Positions 7,913 to 16,203 of a stretch of 25,879 nt of DNA are shown here, piece after piece. Source of the stretch: Kiritimatiellia bacterium (GTDB lineage: Bacteria; Verrucomicrobiota; Kiritimatiellia; RFP12; UBA1067); assembly GCA_016296065.1 (NCBI GenBank), contig JAEDKA010000053.1:1-25879 (forward strand), in the 5' to 3' direction. The translations under genes and the position numbers were made by a program. Position 1 is the first letter of the stretch. The number at the start of each line of letters is the position of its first letter. Under the pieces are notes generated by a model. It worked only from the letters and a program-made list of their open reading frames with translations. It did not search any database and was not told the DNA's origin.

Positions 7913-7978
7913 TCAGCGATGCCACGCCCCGGTCGGGCGAAGCCACCACTGCCACTTGCTGTAGAAACGATTATCCAT
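7913..7978 (-). CDS. trpL: trp operon leader peptide (21 residues, four Trp)
   Basis: The frame starts MDNRFYSK, then has Trp at positions 9, 11, 12 and 19, and ends at TGA just before the terminator stem. Four Trp in 21 residues upstream of trpBA, followed by mutually exclusive hairpins and a U tract, is the classic arrangement for ribosome-mediated attenuation: stalling at Trp codons when charged tRNA-Trp is scarce would favour the antiterminator. No Shine-Dalgarno is present. A TGATAGAAT box ends 8 nt before the ATG, so the mRNA is predicted to start at the AUG. The gene is too short for routine gene callers. From memory, leaderless trpL is also known in Sinorhizobium. Confidence 0.85.
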   Translation of the reverse strand: MDNRFYSKWQWWLRPTGAWHR

Positions 7979-7986
7979 TTGCGGCT

Positions 7987-7995
7987 ATTCTATCA
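7987..7995 (-). promoter_or_regulatory. Promoter of the trp operon (leaderless trpL)
   Basis: The minus strand reads TGATAGAAT preceded by TTT, an extended -10 with 8 nt to the trpL ATG. No -35 consensus is seen at 16-18 nt. It lies about 36 nt downstream of the thiE stop. Confidence 0.6.
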
Positions 7996-8030
7996 AAACT
8001 GCCGTCGCGCATCCGTATCCAAAGGTTACG

Positions 8031-8642
8031 TCACCCCGCGGCGATCTCCCGCAGACGGAGGATCGCGGAGTACGGATCGTCCGAGCCGCAGACGGCGCGG
8101 ACGACGGACCAGTTCCGCGCGCCGGCGGCGATCACCGACCTCAGGTTCTCGGCGTTGATTCCGCCGATGGCGACGGCGGGATACGGCACGGACGCGATCA
8201 TGCGTCCGGCGAGTTCCGTTCCGAGCACGGGGTCGGGAATCTTCTTCGTCGGCGTCTTGAAGACAGGCCCGACGCCGATGTAGTCTGGAGAGTGGCGCAG
8301 CGAATCCTGCGCCTGGGCGAGGTTGTGCGTGGAGAGTCCGACGATGCGCAGTTCCGGGAAGCGCGCGCGCACCTCCTCGACCGACATGTCGTCCTGCCCG
8401 ACATGAACGCCGTCCGCCCCGGCCTCGGCGGCGACGGACGCGTCATCGTCGATGATGAGGTTCGTCTCGCTTCCCTTCGTGATCGCCGCGAGCCGCTTCG
8501 CCATGTCGAGAAGCTCCTCGCGCGGGACGTACTTCATGCGCAGCTGCACCATTTTGACGCCCGCCCTAACGGCGGCCTCGCAGCAGCGCTCGTATCCGAC
8601 CTTCGGGTCGGTCATAACAAGATAGAATCCGAAATCTTCCAT
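8031..8642 (-). CDS. thiE: Thiamine phosphate synthase
   Basis: TIM-barrel enzyme that joins HMP-pyrophosphate and thiazole phosphate to thiamine monophosphate. Recognisable segments are VQLRMKYVPREELL near residue 32 (family QLR.K), LIIDDDASVAAEAGADGVHVGQDDM with the metal-binding Asp residues, IVGLSTHN, DYIGVGPVFKTPTK and VAIGGINAENL. Length is 203 residues, normal. The ATG lies 7 nt after a TGGTATAAT box, so the mRNA is predicted leaderless and cannot carry a TPP riboswitch in its 5' leader. No other thiamine gene is adjacent. Confidence 0.94.
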   Translation of the reverse strand: MEDFGFYLVMTDPKVGYERCCEAAVRAGVKMVQLRMKYVPREELLDMAKRLAAITKGSETNLIIDDDASVAAEAGADGVHVGQDDMSVEEVRARFPELRIVGLSTHNLAQAQDSLRHSPDYIGVGPVFKTPTKKIPDPVLGTELAGRMIASVPYPAVAIGGINAENLRSVIAAGARNWSVVRAVCGSDDPYSAILRLREIAAG

Positions 8643-8668
8643 GCCCGAAATTATACCATAAATCGGGC
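8643..8668 (-). promoter_or_regulatory. thiE promoter inside a GCCCGA/TCGGGC palindrome
   Basis: The -10 box TGGTATAAT (8650-8658, minus) is framed symmetrically by GCCCGA (8643-8648) and TCGGGC (8663-8668). The inner flank touches the thiE ATG. This could be an operator overlapping the promoter, or a hairpin ending the upstream transcript; the sequence alone does not decide. Confidence 0.5.
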
Positions 8669-8677
8669 GAAGGCCGC

Positions 8678-10972
8678 TCAGTAGATCGAGAAGACGATGC
8701 GTGGACGCTTAGCCGGAGGCGGCACGGTTCCATCGAACTCGTAGCATCCGATAGACGGGGGATTGGCAAATGAGGCACCGTCCAGATCCGTGCCAATTCC
8801 CGAATACGTCATCCCCCTGCCTATCGCCGGCGAGCCAGCGGACAGGCGGTAGTCGTTGTTCGCCGCGTCGACGAACGCCGGAGCGCCGCCGAGAATGTTG
8901 TTCGAGGAGCCGGACGTCGACGTACCGACGACATTCGCATCGCCGGAACCGGCCGTGTTCCCGGAGACGATGCAGTTCACGAGTTTCACGTTGTGGTTGT
9001 ATGTCTCGTCGGCGATTCCTCCGCCCGTCGAGCTCGCGGCGTTTCCGGCGATAGTCGTGTTGCGCATAGTCACGTTCGGATTGTTCATGACGAAGGCTAC
9101 GCCGCCGCCGCGTCCGTTGGTTCGGACGTTCCCGTAGACAAGGCACGTGTCGACGAAGATCGCGCCTGCTGTGTTGTAGTGTCCGATGCCTCCGCCCGCG
9201 CCGGTGTCGGTTCCAGTGTTGAAGGCGACGACGGAATGGTCGATCGAGCCCTTCTCGAAGAACACGCCGACTCCGTAGACGTTGTTGCCCTTGGCGCGGT
9301 TGTGGTGGATGCCGCAATGCGAGATCGTGCCGTCCGCGACGTAGGCGCCCGCACCGTGAGTCCAGTTTCCGGTCGTGTTGCCGCCCGTGACCGCAAGCCC
9401 CTCGACGCGGGATCCGTCCTTCACCGTCATTACGCGGTGCGGGGCGGTCTGCCGCAGCGTCGTCTCAGCCATGCCCTGTCCGGCGAGAGTGACCCCGTTC
9501 GTCACCATAAGCTCGGCGCCAAGGGTGAAGACGCCGCCGGAGAGCGTGACCGTTCCGCGCGACGGCGCGGCCGCGTCGATCGCCGCCTGTATCGCCGCCG
9601 CGTCGTCATCCCCGGACGGTTCGAGCACTCCTGCGGACATCGTTGTGAAGCTTCCGCCAATAACCGTGCTCATCGGCGTCGCCGCGTTGTTCATGAACGT
9701 CAGCTCGTAGTGGTAGGTCGTGTTCGGCTGCAGCCCCGTCCTGAGGCAGTCGAACGTGTCGGTCTCGCCTACTGCGATGCGCTCGGGCTCCCCGAGCGCG
9801 TCGACCGAGGTTCCAAGGCGAAGAAGGACGTCGCACGAGCCGGCAGTCGCGCCGACGGACGATATCGTCGTGTCGAACGTCGCGCGCGTCGCGCCGCAAT
9901 GGACGCCGTTCAGCTTCACGACAGGCGCGGCGGGAACGAGCGCAGAGACGTCGCGCGCGGCGCGGAGGATTGCGCACTTCACGGCCTCGTCGACGCGGAT
10001 ACCCAGCTTCGCTGCCGCGGAGACGAGCTGATCATACGCCCTGTAGGAGAAGTTGCAGGACGTGGACGTGACAGTCTTCGCGTCCGATGCGCCGCTGCCT
10101 TCGCCCTCAAGCGTCGGATTCGCAGCAAGCGAGGGAATGCCTCGGTCGAGTATCTGCTTTATCGTGAGCCCGGCGACGGCCTGCGCCTCGGCGTCGGTGA
10201 GTTTTGCGGAGATCGTCGTAGTCGAGGACGGAGGCACGACGAGCGGAACGAGCGTGTCGTCCGAGTTCCACGCCGCTTCCGCCGCGGAAAGCTCGTCCAT
10301 GTCGAGCCCGAACGCCTTCAGGACGGCCCTCGCCATCTGGCGGTCGCCTGCGGGGGACATGTGCACCGTGTCGCAGGTTATGCGCAGGTCGGCGTTGGCC
10401 ATCCGCGCCAGGACCGGCTTGTCTGGGTCGTTCATCCACGCGCGGAAGTGTTCGTACGTCGCGGCGTAGGCCAGCCCTTCGTCGGCTACGATCTCCTTCA
10501 CTCCTCCCACGAACTTCCTGAGCTCGTCCGTGTCGGTCTCGCCGTATCCGGCCGTCGTCGGAGAAAGCATGACGGCCTTCGCGCCGGCGTTCTTCACCTT
10601 CGCGACCATGCTGCGCTCGTTCTGGCAGTACGTCGCGTAGGCGACGTGCTTGTAAATGTCGTTCACTCCGGCGGATATCGTCACGATGTCCGGATTTTTC
10701 GCGACGACGTCGCGGTCGAAGCGATCGAGCATGTTTTGGGCCGTGTCGCCCTGAATGCCTACGCCTTCCCAGTCAGGATATATCCCGTTCGCCTCAAGGC
10801 CCTTCACGACGAGATTCACGTATCCGTGCGTGCGGTTCTTGCCGAACTCCGTGATGGAGTCGCCCATGAATACGAGCTTGTCCCCGGTTTTCACGAGCTT
10901 CTCGCCTCCGCACGCGGCAAAGGCCGTGGCCGAGGCCAGGGAGAGGGCGAGAAGTTTTCTGGTGCCTTTCAT
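8678..10972 (-). CDS. Secreted SGNH/GDSL hydrolase fused to a right-handed beta-helix domain
   Basis: A 764-residue exported protein. The amino end has a signal sequence with Cys at residue 21 (AFAACGG), possibly a lipoprotein signal. Residues ~30-225 are an SGNH esterase: GDS (37-39), GVND (Asn104) and DTVH (Asp201, His204) supply the catalytic set. A middle region contains Tyr-rich beta segments such as NTTYHYELTF, resembling a fibronectin-type module. Residues ~450-740 form a right-handed beta-helix with recurring asparagine and glycine ladders (NTTIAGNAASSTGGGI, NCIVSGNTAGSG) as in polymorphic/pectate-lyase-like proteins. Likely role: deacetylation or de-esterification of a polysaccharide held by the helix (inference). 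Good Shine-Dalgarno AAAGGAG. It lies 22 nt after the preceding beta-helix gene, so they form an operon. Confidence 0.85.
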   Translation of the reverse strand: MKGTRKLLALSLASATAFAACGGEKLVKTGDKLVFMGDSITEFGKNRTHGYVNLVVKGLEANGIYPDWEGVGIQGDTAQNMLDRFDRDVVAKNPDIVTISAGVNDIYKHVAYATYCQNERSMVAKVKNAGAKAVMLSPTTAGYGETDTDELRKFVGGVKEIVADEGLAYAATYEHFRAWMNDPDKPVLARMANADLRITCDTVHMSPAGDRQMARAVLKAFGLDMDELSAAEAAWNSDDTLVPLVVPPSSTTTISAKLTDAEAQAVAGLTIKQILDRGIPSLAANPTLEGEGSGASDAKTVTSTSCNFSYRAYDQLVSAAAKLGIRVDEAVKCAILRAARDVSALVPAAPVVKLNGVHCGATRATFDTTISSVGATAGSCDVLLRLGTSVDALGEPERIAVGETDTFDCLRTGLQPNTTYHYELTFMNNAATPMSTVIGGSFTTMSAGVLEPSGDDDAAAIQAAIDAAAPSRGTVTLSGGVFTLGAELMVTNGVTLAGQGMAETTLRQTAPHRVMTVKDGSRVEGLAVTGGNTTGNWTHGAGAYVADGTISHCGIHHNRAKGNNVYGVGVFFEKGSIDHSVVAFNTGTDTGAGGGIGHYNTAGAIFVDTCLVYGNVRTNGRGGGVAFVMNNPNVTMRNTTIAGNAASSTGGGIADETYNHNVKLVNCIVSGNTAGSGDANVVGTSTSGSSNNILGGAPAFVDAANNDYRLSAGSPAIGRGMTYSGIGTDLDGASFANPPSIGCYEFDGTVPPPAKRPRIVFSIY

Positions 10973-10994
10973 GGCTCTGCTCCTTTCTGTGAGA

Positions 10995-13775
10995 TCACTT
11001 TACTTCCCAGTGAGGAGGGACATCAGCCGCGACGGCGACTCCCTCCGGCCAGGCGTTGTCCTTATTTCGTATCAATATCTTCTTCGGTGGAACCACCCCC
11101 CGGGGCGGAGCCGCGTGTGTGACGACGGCCGCCGCCGAGCTCATCCACTTCGTTCCGCGCAGGACGATTATGCCGGGCTTGAGATCTGGGTTCTCCTCGG
11201 CCGGAACGTTCGGCGGAAGCTGGATGGGCCTGAGGTCCTTTATGTCGACGAGGCTTCCCGCACCCGAGATCTCGCATGCATCGAATGCGACTCGTCCGAC
11301 GGTGTAGGCGCCGAGCTTCAGCGCTGGCTCGCTCCCCTTCGTGCTTATCTTGCAGTTCCTGAACAGCAGGTCGGCCGGCTTCTCCCACCAGCCGCCCTGC
11401 ACGGGCGTTCCGTCAAGCGTGCAGCCGAACATCCGGATATCCGCACCGCTGAGTCCGAATATGGACGACTCAGTGAAGGTGCAGTCCTTTGCGATGACAG
11501 ATCCTCCGGCGAAGTTGTTCAGCTTCGTGTTCTCGAATCGGCAGCGCTCCCACCTGTTCGACTGGTAGAAGCGGCTGAAGACCGAGTCCTTCACCGTGAC
11601 CCCGACCCAGCGCCCGCCCGGGAACGGACCGTACGTGCTGGCGTCCTTGCAGTTCTCGAAAGTGCAGCCGTAGGCGTTCGCGACGCCGACGGGAAGATTG
11701 CGGAAGCTGCACCCTACGACACGCCCCGCCGCGCCTACGGATACGGCGAACTCCCCTTTCGCTGCGTCGAAGTCGACTGCGGAAAGCACCTGGTCCCAGC
11801 TGTCGGGCCTTTCCTTGCTGTCGTTCAGTCCGAGGGTGACGCCCTTCGAGTACGTGTTGCCCCCGAAGCGTCCGTAGCCCGAGCGCAGGCGCGAGTCGCA
11901 CCGGAACGTCGCCTGTCCGACGGCGTTTCCGCGCACGCACGGGGAGTGGGTGCGGCCCCAGAGATAGATGTCGCCGTCGTTCTCCTCCATGACGAAGTTG
12001 TGTCCGGCGCAGGTGAGTATCGAGCTGTTGCGCGGATTGTCGCGGAAGACGTTCTTCCTGAAATAGACGTCCTGCATCTGGTCCCATCCGTCCTCCGCGT
12101 CGAAGGCGCAGCACGCGGCGCTCTCTCCGGAGCGCGTGAAGAAGTTCTCCGCGAAGAGCATGTTCTTCATCGCCGACGCCGCGTAGCCGACGCAGCGGCA
12201 GTTGTCGAAGGTGCAGCGCGCGACGACGCAGTTCACGGGTATGCGGAATGACGTAAGCACGAGCCCGGCTCCATCGGCCGCCTCCGCACTCTCCGCCTCG
12301 ACCGAGACGCGCAGGAACGCGGCGCCATCCGGAATCCACATCTCCCTGTACTGCCAGCAAGTCTCCGCGCAGAGGAACTTCTTCGACGCGTCGTACCACG
12401 CCGCCGTAGTCTGCCACGAACGCGTGGCGACGCCCTGGTAGCCGAGGTACTTCGATATCTGGAGCCGGCGGTTTCCGGCGGAGAGAATCTTGTCGAGCGG
12501 CTTGAAGTCGGAGGTGAACCGGAACTTGTCCGACGCGTCCACCTCGCCAGTCGCCGCATCGAGTCCGCCGGGCGCGAACGCGGGGAGCCTCTCTAGGAAG
12601 CGGCTGGGGCCGCCGGGGGCGGTCGTGCTGATTCCGTTCTGTCCGCCGTAGCCGGTGATGTCCACGACCTTCACGTCCTCCACTGAGCAGTAGCTCGCCC
12701 CGCCGCAGATATCGAATCCGGCGGGCCACTCGGAGTTGTTCGGCGAACGCGCGTAGTCGTGCTCCCAGTAGTCGCCCTCGAGCGTTCCGCCGACGAGATG
12801 CGCATCCGTCGCGCCCTCTATGCGCACAAGGCAGGACTTCGCGCCCGTGAAGCCGTTCTGCTTGAGCACGGCCTTTCCGAGGTCGAGCGTCATTCCGCTC
12901 GGAACGGACAGCGACTTCTTGTGCGACAAGCGGTACGTCCCCGCGAGCAGCACGACTTTGCGGAAGCCCGCGGCGGACTTTTCGTCGACGAGCTTCTGGA
13001 GCCCTTCGGCCGTGCGGACGGCATCCGCCTCGACGGCGGCCTTGTCGTAGCCCTCGTCATAGGCGATCTTCGCCTGCTTGCACGCCTGCCACGGCACCTT
13101 GCCCGTCTTGGGATCGAGCGGCACGGTTACGGTATAGCCCGGAACGCCCACGCGCTTCCTCTTCACGACCTCCGTGGAGTTCGAGCCGACGTAGACGACC
13201 TCCTCGAGGTCGCCGTCGTTGCGGATTCCGTACGCCGCGAGGTCCGCCTCGGTCATCGTGTAGACCTTGTCCGCGGGGATTGCGAGGTCCGCGGCAGATG
13301 CGACGCGGAAGTCGTGTATCACGCGATGCGACTCGCGCCCCTTCGCGTCCTTCGCCCAGACGCGCATCTCGTATTCGCCGGCAGGGAGCGCGCCGAGGTC
13401 GAACTCGGCGTCACCGCTCTTCAGGTCCTTGAGCGTCAGGACCTTCGACTCCCCGCCCCTGGGCCTGTACTCGAGGAAGGCGGTGAAGCTGTGCGAGTCG
13501 TCGAGGAAGCGCACCTTCGACGATTCGAAATCCGTCACGAAGATTGCGACCCGCACCTTCTTGCCGGCCAGTACCGTCGGCTTCACGTAGTATGTCGAGA
13601 CGTACGGATACTTCAGCTGCTCGGGCGGCTGGTATTCCTTTTCGTTCGACAAGTTCTCCTTGAGCGCGGTCGGATCGGTGAGATAGCCGGGGAGCACCGG
13701 CGCGGCGGACGCTGCGCATGACGTCTGAAGCGCCGTGGCTGCCAGCGCAAATCTCCATACCTTCGCATTCAACAT
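10995..13775 (-). CDS. Secreted right-handed beta-helix (pectate-lyase fold) protein
   Basis: A 926-residue protein with a cleavable signal peptide (hydrophobic core ~8-20, likely cut after ASA at 24). Residues ~60-160 form an immunoglobulin-like beta domain ending LGALPAGEYEMRVWAKDAKGRES. From ~260 there is a pectin-lyase-like fold: KVVLLAGTYRLS, LSVPSGMTLDLGKAVLKQNG, then many ladder turns such as NCVVARCTFDNCRCVGYAASAMKNMLFAENFF and RCRFENTKLNNFAGGSVIAKDCTF. This matches glycan-binding or -cleaving beta-helix proteins, but I cannot assign a family or catalytic residues. Cysteines are frequent for a secreted protein. A GGAGGAA site precedes the ATG. It is first in an operon with the SGNH fusion. 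Confidence 0.8.
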   Translation of the reverse strand: MLNAKVWRFALAATALQTSCAASAAPVLPGYLTDPTALKENLSNEKEYQPPEQLKYPYVSTYYVKPTVLAGKKVRVAIFVTDFESSKVRFLDDSHSFTAFLEYRPRGGESKVLTLKDLKSGDAEFDLGALPAGEYEMRVWAKDAKGRESHRVIHDFRVASAADLAIPADKVYTMTEADLAAYGIRNDGDLEEVVYVGSNSTEVVKRKRVGVPGYTVTVPLDPKTGKVPWQACKQAKIAYDEGYDKAAVEADAVRTAEGLQKLVDEKSAAGFRKVVLLAGTYRLSHKKSLSVPSGMTLDLGKAVLKQNGFTGAKSCLVRIEGATDAHLVGGTLEGDYWEHDYARSPNNSEWPAGFDICGGASYCSVEDVKVVDITGYGGQNGISTTAPGGPSRFLERLPAFAPGGLDAATGEVDASDKFRFTSDFKPLDKILSAGNRRLQISKYLGYQGVATRSWQTTAAWYDASKKFLCAETCWQYREMWIPDGAAFLRVSVEAESAEAADGAGLVLTSFRIPVNCVVARCTFDNCRCVGYAASAMKNMLFAENFFTRSGESAACCAFDAEDGWDQMQDVYFRKNVFRDNPRNSSILTCAGHNFVMEENDGDIYLWGRTHSPCVRGNAVGQATFRCDSRLRSGYGRFGGNTYSKGVTLGLNDSKERPDSWDQVLSAVDFDAAKGEFAVSVGAAGRVVGCSFRNLPVGVANAYGCTFENCKDASTYGPFPGGRWVGVTVKDSVFSRFYQSNRWERCRFENTKLNNFAGGSVIAKDCTFTESSIFGLSGADIRMFGCTLDGTPVQGGWWEKPADLLFRNCKISTKGSEPALKLGAYTVGRVAFDACEISGAGSLVDIKDLRPIQLPPNVPAEENPDLKPGIIVLRGTKWMSSAAAVVTHAAPPRGVVPPKKILIRNKDNAWPEGVAVAADVPPHWEVK

Positions 13776-13811
13776 CGCGGTTCCTCCATACGGTTTTTCC
13801 TGACACTTTGA

Positions 13812-13820
13812 ATTTTACCA
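13812..13820 (-). promoter_or_regulatory. Promoter of the beta-helix/SGNH operon
   Basis: The minus strand reads TGGTAAAAT after TTT (extended -10); the leader is about 30-36 nt and includes a GGAGGAA ribosome site. Inverted copies of CCTGACACTT(T)G flank it at 13799-13810 and 13886-13896. Confidence 0.6.
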
Positions 13821-13968
13821 AATAACGCATTCGGCTATCTACTATACGAAAGTATCATCTCGGCGGCAAATCCCCCGCGCCGACACAAGTGTCAGGAGCG
13901 CGGCGTAATATGGCTCAGATTTTCAACGAATTAAAATCGCACCCGGAAATTTAAGGGAGAGGCTCGGA

Positions 13969-14014
13969 GGGGACTGTCCCCGAGACAACAAGGAGATGCA
14001 TGTCGGGGACAGTC
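13969..14014. repeat. REP-like inverted repeat with GGGGACTGTCCCC
   Basis: GACTGTCCCCGA (13972-13983) and TCGGGGACAGTC (14003-14014) are perfect 12-bp inverses 19 nt apart. The left arm is itself a hairpin (GGGGA-CTG-TCCCC). The same core, AGGGACAGTCCCT, recurs at 24089-24101. Confidence 0.7.
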
Positions 14015-14064
14015 TGAGTTCAGTGGGCAATCCAAGCACTATTTCGCCAGAGCTGGACGGCAGG

Positions 14065-14178
14065 TGCCTCGTGATGTGGACATAGGATACCTCGCGAGGT
14101 AGGCACAGGGTACCTCCCGAGGTAGGCACAGGGTACCTCCCGAGGTACATGGCTGGTACCTCGCGAGGTGATTTTCGG
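14065..14178. repeat. Tandem array of 14-bp palindromes at exact 23-bp spacing
   Basis: Units begin at 14088, 14111, 14134 and 14157, each TACCTC(G/C)CGAGGT(A/G) followed by a 9-nt linker (GGCACAGGG in the second-type units). A decayed fifth unit starts at 14065. The array ends exactly at the hydrolase stop codon (14179), so it is the immediate 3' flank of that gene. Confidence 0.85.
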
Positions 14179-15039
14179 CTATTTGCCTGGCGCGAGCATA
14201 CGGATGAAATAATCCGCGCCAATGGCAATGGAAGACTTGTAGCTGCGCGAGAAGTTGTGGTCCTCCTCGGGAAGCAGATGGAAGCTGCTGCCGACGAGCA
14301 CGCCGTGGAAGCGTCTGCCGTACTTGACCGGAACGATGACGTCCGAGCCTCCTGTAATCACGCACGCACCGCCCTTGTACTTCGCGGCCGTCTCGTAGAT
14401 CGGAAGCTTCTGCGCCGTCAGGATGAACTCACGCCCGAGACGCCTGCCGTCGCCGAGATCGATCCCTTCCACCGGTGGATTCGACGCGTCGCAGTGGTAG
14501 ATCATGCAGTGCCCGCTTATCGCGTCGTCCTTAAGCACGGCCGCCACCGCCCAAAGCGCAAGTCCAGAGATCTTCTTGGCCCCAAGCTGTCCGGCCACCA
14601 TCGCCGCAACGACTCCGCCCTGGGAATGTCCAGCGATAGCAATCTTGCCGAACTCGGGGCGGGCGCGTATGTACTCGTAGATCTTTATCGCGTCCTCGAT
14701 CTCGTTCGGAACAGTCATGTCGATGAACTCGCCCTCGCTGTCTCCGTGCGCGTTGAAGTCGAAGCACATCGTCGCGATTCCGTGCGCAATGAGCTGGCTC
14801 GTCAGCTCGGGACCCGGTATGCCGCCCTTGCTGGACCGGAACCCGTGGCACACGATGACTACCGGAATGTTCTCCGTCGCACCGTCGGGAATAGTGAGGT
14901 CCGCGGCAAGCTTCTTTCCTCCGGAGCCCTCGATGCCCGTCCCGTCCGCCGGACGGAACCTCTCCACGCGCGCGAACGCCGGCGCCGCGGCAAGCGCGGC
15001 GATGCAGGCAGCCGTAAATACTTTCGTCAACTGGTTCAT
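14179..15039 (-). CDS. Secreted alpha/beta hydrolase (serine esterase/peptidase-like)
   Basis: A 286-residue exported enzyme. The signal peptide ends at AFA (residue 23). The alpha/beta-hydrolase core shows an oxyanion region VIVCHGFRSSKGG, the nucleophile elbow GHSQGG (Ser139), Asp233 in GGSDVIVP and His261 in EEDHNF, in the correct order. It resembles prolyl-oligopeptidase-like or acyl-ester hydrolases of the dienelactone-hydrolase type; the substrate is unknown. Context beside LamG and beta-helix secreted proteins favours a carbohydrate esterase (inference). AAAGGAA precedes the ATG. It lies 24 nt after the split LamG gene, probably the same transcript. It uses a TAG stop. Confidence 0.87.
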   Translation of the reverse strand: MNQLTKVFTAACIAALAAAPAFARVERFRPADGTGIEGSGGKKLAADLTIPDGATENIPVVIVCHGFRSSKGGIPGPELTSQLIAHGIATMCFDFNAHGDSEGEFIDMTVPNEIEDAIKIYEYIRARPEFGKIAIAGHSQGGVVAAMVAGQLGAKKISGLALWAVAAVLKDDAISGHCMIYHCDASNPPVEGIDLGDGRRLGREFILTAQKLPIYETAAKYKGGACVITGGSDVIVPVKYGRRFHGVLVGSSFHLLPEEDHNFSRSYKSSIAIGADYFIRMLAPGK

Positions 15040-15063
15040 GGCTTGTTCCTTTCGATTTGTTCC

Positions 15064-16203
15064 TCAGCGCAGGCTGATGCGCATTCCGGCATCGCGGCTG
15101 GCGCAGACGTGGTCTTCCAGATAGCGGCACTTCACAAGGACGCCCTTCTCTCCGACGACGGATGCGAACTCGCCTTCGAGGGAGTTGAACGGAAGGATGT
15201 TGATCGTCCTGCGGATGGGCAGGTTCTTCGCTCCCATGACGACGAGACGCGCCGCCGGACCTAGCACAAGCTTGTCGAAGGTCGGAACGACCACTGTCTC
15301 GTCGGGATTCACCGTCACGACGAGATCGCCGGTCAGCACCACCGTTCCGTCGACGAACGAGCCGTTGCCGGAGACCGTGTCGAAAGTGCGTGTCGTCCCG
15401 CCGAGATCGATTTCGGCGTCCACGACAATCTTCTCTAATTCCGGCATCACCGCCACGGTGTTGAGCCACTTCCCTCTGAGATAAGCGTTCACCTCGTCCA
15501 TCTCCGCATCGTCGAGCGCGTTGGTGAAGATGAGCGCCTCGCCCTGCCAGCCCGACGTGTCGGCATTGTAGAATCCGACGTCGAATGTACCGTAGTACGA
15601 CTTGTAGTTCAGCGCAGCTTCGCCGGAAGGCATGTAGAACTCCTTTGTCTCACCATTCGCCTGCCCGTCTGCATCCATAGCGCACGACGTCACCACGTTT
15701 GTCCCAGACTGTCCGGATGCGGTCCGACCCGAGAACACAAACGGCTTGCTGCTTGAATAGCTGAAATTAGCCTGCCCACTTGCCCACTGGGCGTCATTGC
15801 CAAGATATCCGATCTGGTAGGCCTCGCCGAATCCGCCGCCGGCCAGCAGCAGACTGCGTCCCTCTTCGCTGGATCCGGCCTGCGCCATCGACAGGAATCC
15901 CACGCTCCCGCCATGCACTACGGCGAAGAGCGTACGCGGACTTCCGGCACGGAGATCGCCCGGAAAGATCCCCGTCGACACGAAACCGGAGTCGTTGTCG
16001 AAGTGAAGCGCAGGCGTGCCGTTGAAGGCGTTCTCCACACGCGCAGGGCCGCCCTTGTTCGCGTCGCGGAGCTGCAGGTCGAGAGCGGACCCCGCCGTGC
16101 CCTTGTTGTAAAGTGCGACAACTGCGTCCCCGGCAATGCTGTACTTGCCATACTCCGACGGATCATACCACGCGACAGCCGTCTGCAGCACTTCAGGGCG
16201 GCG
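15064..16203 (-). pseudogene. LamG-like C-terminal half of a gene interrupted by an in-frame TAG
   Basis: This frame continues, without any shift, from the TAG that ends the 16204-18042 gene. Shortly after the stop it reads LQTAVAWYDPSEYGKYSI, the usual opening of a LamG/concanavalin-like module, through NGTPALHFDNDSG to EALIFTNALDDAEMDEVNAYLRGKW. Then ~100 residues of beta-rich tail end in DAGMRISLR. It has no signal peptide and no convincing ribosome site; the only early start is a GTG at 16191. As a separate protein it could not be exported, so it is best read as the second half of a 992-codon gene. Options: nonsense mutation, sequence error, or UAG readthrough. Confidence 0.75.

Larger units (their letters stand above)
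13821..14178. other. Spacer with repeats between hydrolase gene and beta-helix operon
   Basis: No gene is supported. Contents: a hairpin CCGCGC...GCGCGG around GACAC-AA-GTGTC (about 13875-13902), a REP-like inverted repeat (13969-14014) and a 23-bp tandem palindrome array ending at the hydrolase stop (14065-14178). Confidence 0.6.

Noticed and set aside
8031..8668. TPP riboswitch before thiE
   Set aside because: The promoter lies 7 nt before the ATG; there is no leader to hold one.
14065..14178. CRISPR array
   Set aside because: Units are palindromic with 9-nt linkers and a 23-bp period; true arrays have ~25-40-nt spacers of varied sequence and no cas gene is near.
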